This document shows positions 62,353 through 64,000 of a stretch of 64,000 bases of DNA, piece after piece. The stretch spans positions 1-64,000 of the forward strand of contig NZ_BMDT01000002.1 of the NCBI RefSeq assembly GCF_014635985.1, read 5' to 3'. The stretch comes from Enterococcus alcedinis (GTDB lineage Bacteria > Bacillota > Bacilli > Lactobacillales > Enterococcaceae). The position numbers and the translations under genes are program-made. The number at the start of each line of letters is the position of its first letter. Within the stretch, counting starts at the first letter, position 1. A model generated the notes under the pieces. It was not told the DNA's origin. It was given only the letters and a program-made list of their open reading frames with translations, and ran no database searches.

Positions 62353-63485
62353 GTTAAAATACCCTCGCTATTTAAATAATCACGTGGAATACGATCCGAT
62401 AGTAAACAAATCACTTCATAATGAATCGTCCCTAAATAGTCAGCGACTTCTTGCAACGTAATTTCGTTGCCTTGATTTTTTCCAATTAGAGTGACTTTTG
62501 TCCCTACTGGAAAAGCTTTCGGCAAACGAACCATTAGTTGATCCATACAGACGCGCCCGACGATTTCACATACCTGTCCTTCGACTAGCACCTTAAACCC
62601 CTGCATTCTACGGACATACCCATCTGCGTAACCAATTGGCACCGTACCAATCCATTCAGTTACTGTCGTCTCATACGTTTTCCCATAACCGATGCCTTCT
62701 CCGGCTGGAACTTGCTTAACTTGAACCAGCGCCGACTCCAAAGATAGCGCGGGTTGCAGGGGATAAGGATTCGTTAACGCGCTACCTGAGGGATTGTACC
62801 CATACATTCCAATACCCAAACGGATCAGATTTCCTTGATCCTCGTGCCACATCGTCGCTGCGCTATTGCTGCCGTGAACGTAGCGTGGACGATACGGGAG
62901 TTGATTGATAACTTGTTTGAATCGCTCGTTCTGTCTTTCAAAATAGGTGAAATCAACATCATCCGCTGTCGCGAAATGAGTGAACAGTCCTTCGACAAAA
63001 AATCCCGCTGTTTGGTCAAGTTGTTGCATCGCTGCAAGCACCTCTTCGACCGTTTGAAAACCAATCCGTCCCATCCCTGTATCAAATGTCACGTGCACCG
63101 CAATGTCTCCGGTTAATTGATGTTCTTGGTAAAAAGCACGTGCTTCTTCAATCCATAAATTTGTCGCAACTGGAATCGCTAAATCGTACTGCAAAATAAG
63201 GGGTAACCAAGCCACCTCAACAATTCCCATCACTAAAATCGGTGCGGTTAAGCCATTTTCTCGTAAAGCAATCCCCTCATCTAGCGTTGCCACACAAAAA
63301 CCCGCAGCACCTCCTGCTAAAGCTGCTTTGGCAACTGGCACCGCTCCGTGCCCATAACCATTGGCCTTCACCACCGCAAACACATCACGCTTGCCTTGTT
63401 GTTTTTGTACCTCTTGTTGCACGTTCGCTTTAATGGCTGCCAAATCGACAACGACACGTGTTGGGCGATGATTAGATACAACCAT
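62349..63485 (-). CDS. alr: Alanine racemase
   Basis: The 378-aa fold-type III PLP enzyme has the PLP lysine motif AVVKANGYGHGAVPVAKAAL, HFATADD, GSNSAATMW, GYADGYVRRMQG and the second catalytic Tyr region GYGKTYETT, VGRVCMDQLMVRLP. It makes D-Ala for peptidoglycan. RBS AAAGGAGGG. Start overlaps acpS by 14 nt. Confidence 0.97.
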   Translation of the reverse strand: MVVSNHRPTRVVVDLAAIKANVQQEVQKQQGKRDVFAVVKANGYGHGAVPVAKAALAGGAAGFCVATLDEGIALRENGLTAPILVMGIVEVAWLPLILQYDLAIPVATNLWIEEARAFYQEHQLTGDIAVHVTFDTGMGRIGFQTVEEVLAAMQQLDQTAGFFVEGLFTHFATADDVDFTYFERQNERFKQVINQLPYRPRYVHGSNSAATMWHEDQGNLIRLGIGMYGYNPSGSALTNPYPLQPALSLESALVQVKQVPAGEGIGYGKTYETTVTEWIGTVPIGYADGYVRRMQGFKVLVEGQVCEIVGRVCMDQLMVRLPKAFPVGTKVTLIGKNQGNEITLQEVADYLGTIHYEVICLLSDRIPRDYLNSEGILT

Positions 63486-63852
63486 TTTTGTTTCCCTCCT
63501 TTTTTTCTAAAATAATTTGGGCGAAAGCAAAGGCATCGGTATGTGTAATACTGACAAAAACGGTTCCTTCCTTAAAAGGTGATTTCGTCACAATCGGTGC
63601 CCCTTTTTCATTAACTAATACTTCGATATCTTGAAAAGTCACTGCTCCAATGCCGGTTCCCCATGCTTTCGAAAAAGCTTCCTTACAAGCAAAGCGTCCC
63701 GCTAAAAATTCGACTTGTCGTTTAGCAGGTAACGCATCAAACAATGTTTTTTCATTTTCAGTTAAAACCCGTGTAATAAAACGTGGCTTTTCTTCAATTA
63801 TTTTTTTTATGCGCGGCAATTCCACCGCATCTATTCCAATTCCTTGAATCAT
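63472..63852 (-). CDS. acpS: Holo-[acyl-carrier-protein] synthase
   Basis: The 126-aa product begins MIQGIGIDAVELPRIKKIIE (magnesium Asp near residue 8) and has FLAGRFACKEAFSKAWGTGIGAVTF (Glu ligand) and VFVSITHTDAFAFAQIIL. It transfers phosphopantetheine from CoA to ACP. Start 63852 is preferred over a frame from 63945 that includes upstream sequence with a -10-like box. First of the acpS-alr-mazF-proC gene run. Confidence 0.96.
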   Translation of the reverse strand: MIQGIGIDAVELPRIKKIIEEKPRFITRVLTENEKTLFDALPAKRQVEFLAGRFACKEAFSKAWGTGIGAVTFQDIEVLVNEKGAPIVTKSPFKEGTVFVSITHTDAFAFAQIILEKKEGNKNGCI

Positions 63853-64000
63853 CTTCTTCGACTCTTTCCCTATCCAATAATTAGATATCCTTTGATAAAT
63901 CCATTCTAGCAAAAAAAAGGGTATAAAAGAAGCGCTACGATGCAAGAGATAAGCAGACAGCCGATAAAATATAACCTTTCTTAAAGGTAAAAAAGAAACA

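Overview
The window looks like a chromosomal segment of a low-GC Gram-positive coccus in the Lactobacillales, most likely Enterococcus or a close relative. The evidence is the mevalonate operon (mvaK1-mvaD-mvaK2-fni), dipeptidase pepV, the comG competence pilus operon, a water-forming NADH oxidase, a fused AdhE with Rex-like sites, the order acpS-alr-mazF, and AT-rich codon use with AGGAGG-type ribosome binding sites. There is no prophage, complete insertion sequence, rRNA, tRNA or CRISPR array. This is core chromosome with small accessory insertions.

Layout. 0-6 kb: the end of an unidentified gene, rlmH, a cluster of DnaA-box-like 9-mers, htrA, ytpR, a lipoprotein, a universal stress protein, a thioredoxin-like gene and a pepA (M42 aminopeptidase) broken by an internal deletion. 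6-11 kb: a HicAB toxin-antitoxin pair, pepV, a methyltransferase and ackA. 11-15 kb: comGA-GG. 15-22 kb: oatA-type acyltransferase, a YitT-family protein, and hisS-aspS behind a T-box leader whose specifier reads as Asp. 22-32 kb: a ComP/NarL-like two-component system whose kinase carries two frameshifts, then a run of single genes that includes an AAC(6')-like acetyltransferase, a FusB-like EF-G-binding protein, D-amino acid transaminase, and a permease with a phosphoribosyltransferase. 32-38 kb: infC-rpmI-rplT with its leader, nox, a GtrB-like glycosyltransferase and a deoxynucleoside kinase. 38-42.5 kb: the mevalonate operon. 43-51 kb: adhE, yajC, tgt and queA, with a strongly promoted, apparently non-coding ~365-nt transcription unit between a DUF975 gene and queA. 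51-55 kb: opuCABCD osmoprotectant transporter. 55-64 kb: YhgE/Pip, an ABC ATPase, MATE exporter, proC, an orphan MazF, alr and acpS.

Two features stand out. First, two families of long imperfect palindromes recur at gene 3' ends. Family A has about 100-nt hairpins, some tandem, at 17.4, 36.2 and 42.5 kb. Family B is a roughly 110-180-nt composite that in several copies ends in a GGCTGTGAC-type terminator hairpin, at 6.2, 15.2, 42.6, 55.4 and 59.4 kb. One family A copy forms the C-terminal codons of the glycosyltransferase gene. Second, the unit at 49.77-50.13 kb has a near-consensus promoter overlapped by a perfect match to the CcpA cre consensus, an 18-bp closing stem and an intrinsic terminator, but no ORF. 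It is the best candidate for an undescribed regulatory RNA here.

Several loci are damaged (pepA, the sensor kinase, a decayed CPBP-like fragment at 46.8-47.1 kb, and possibly a small peptide gene at 0.3 kb). This is either real gene decay or, for the single-base lesions, sequencing error. All family assignments come from reading motifs in the translated sequence; no database search was run.
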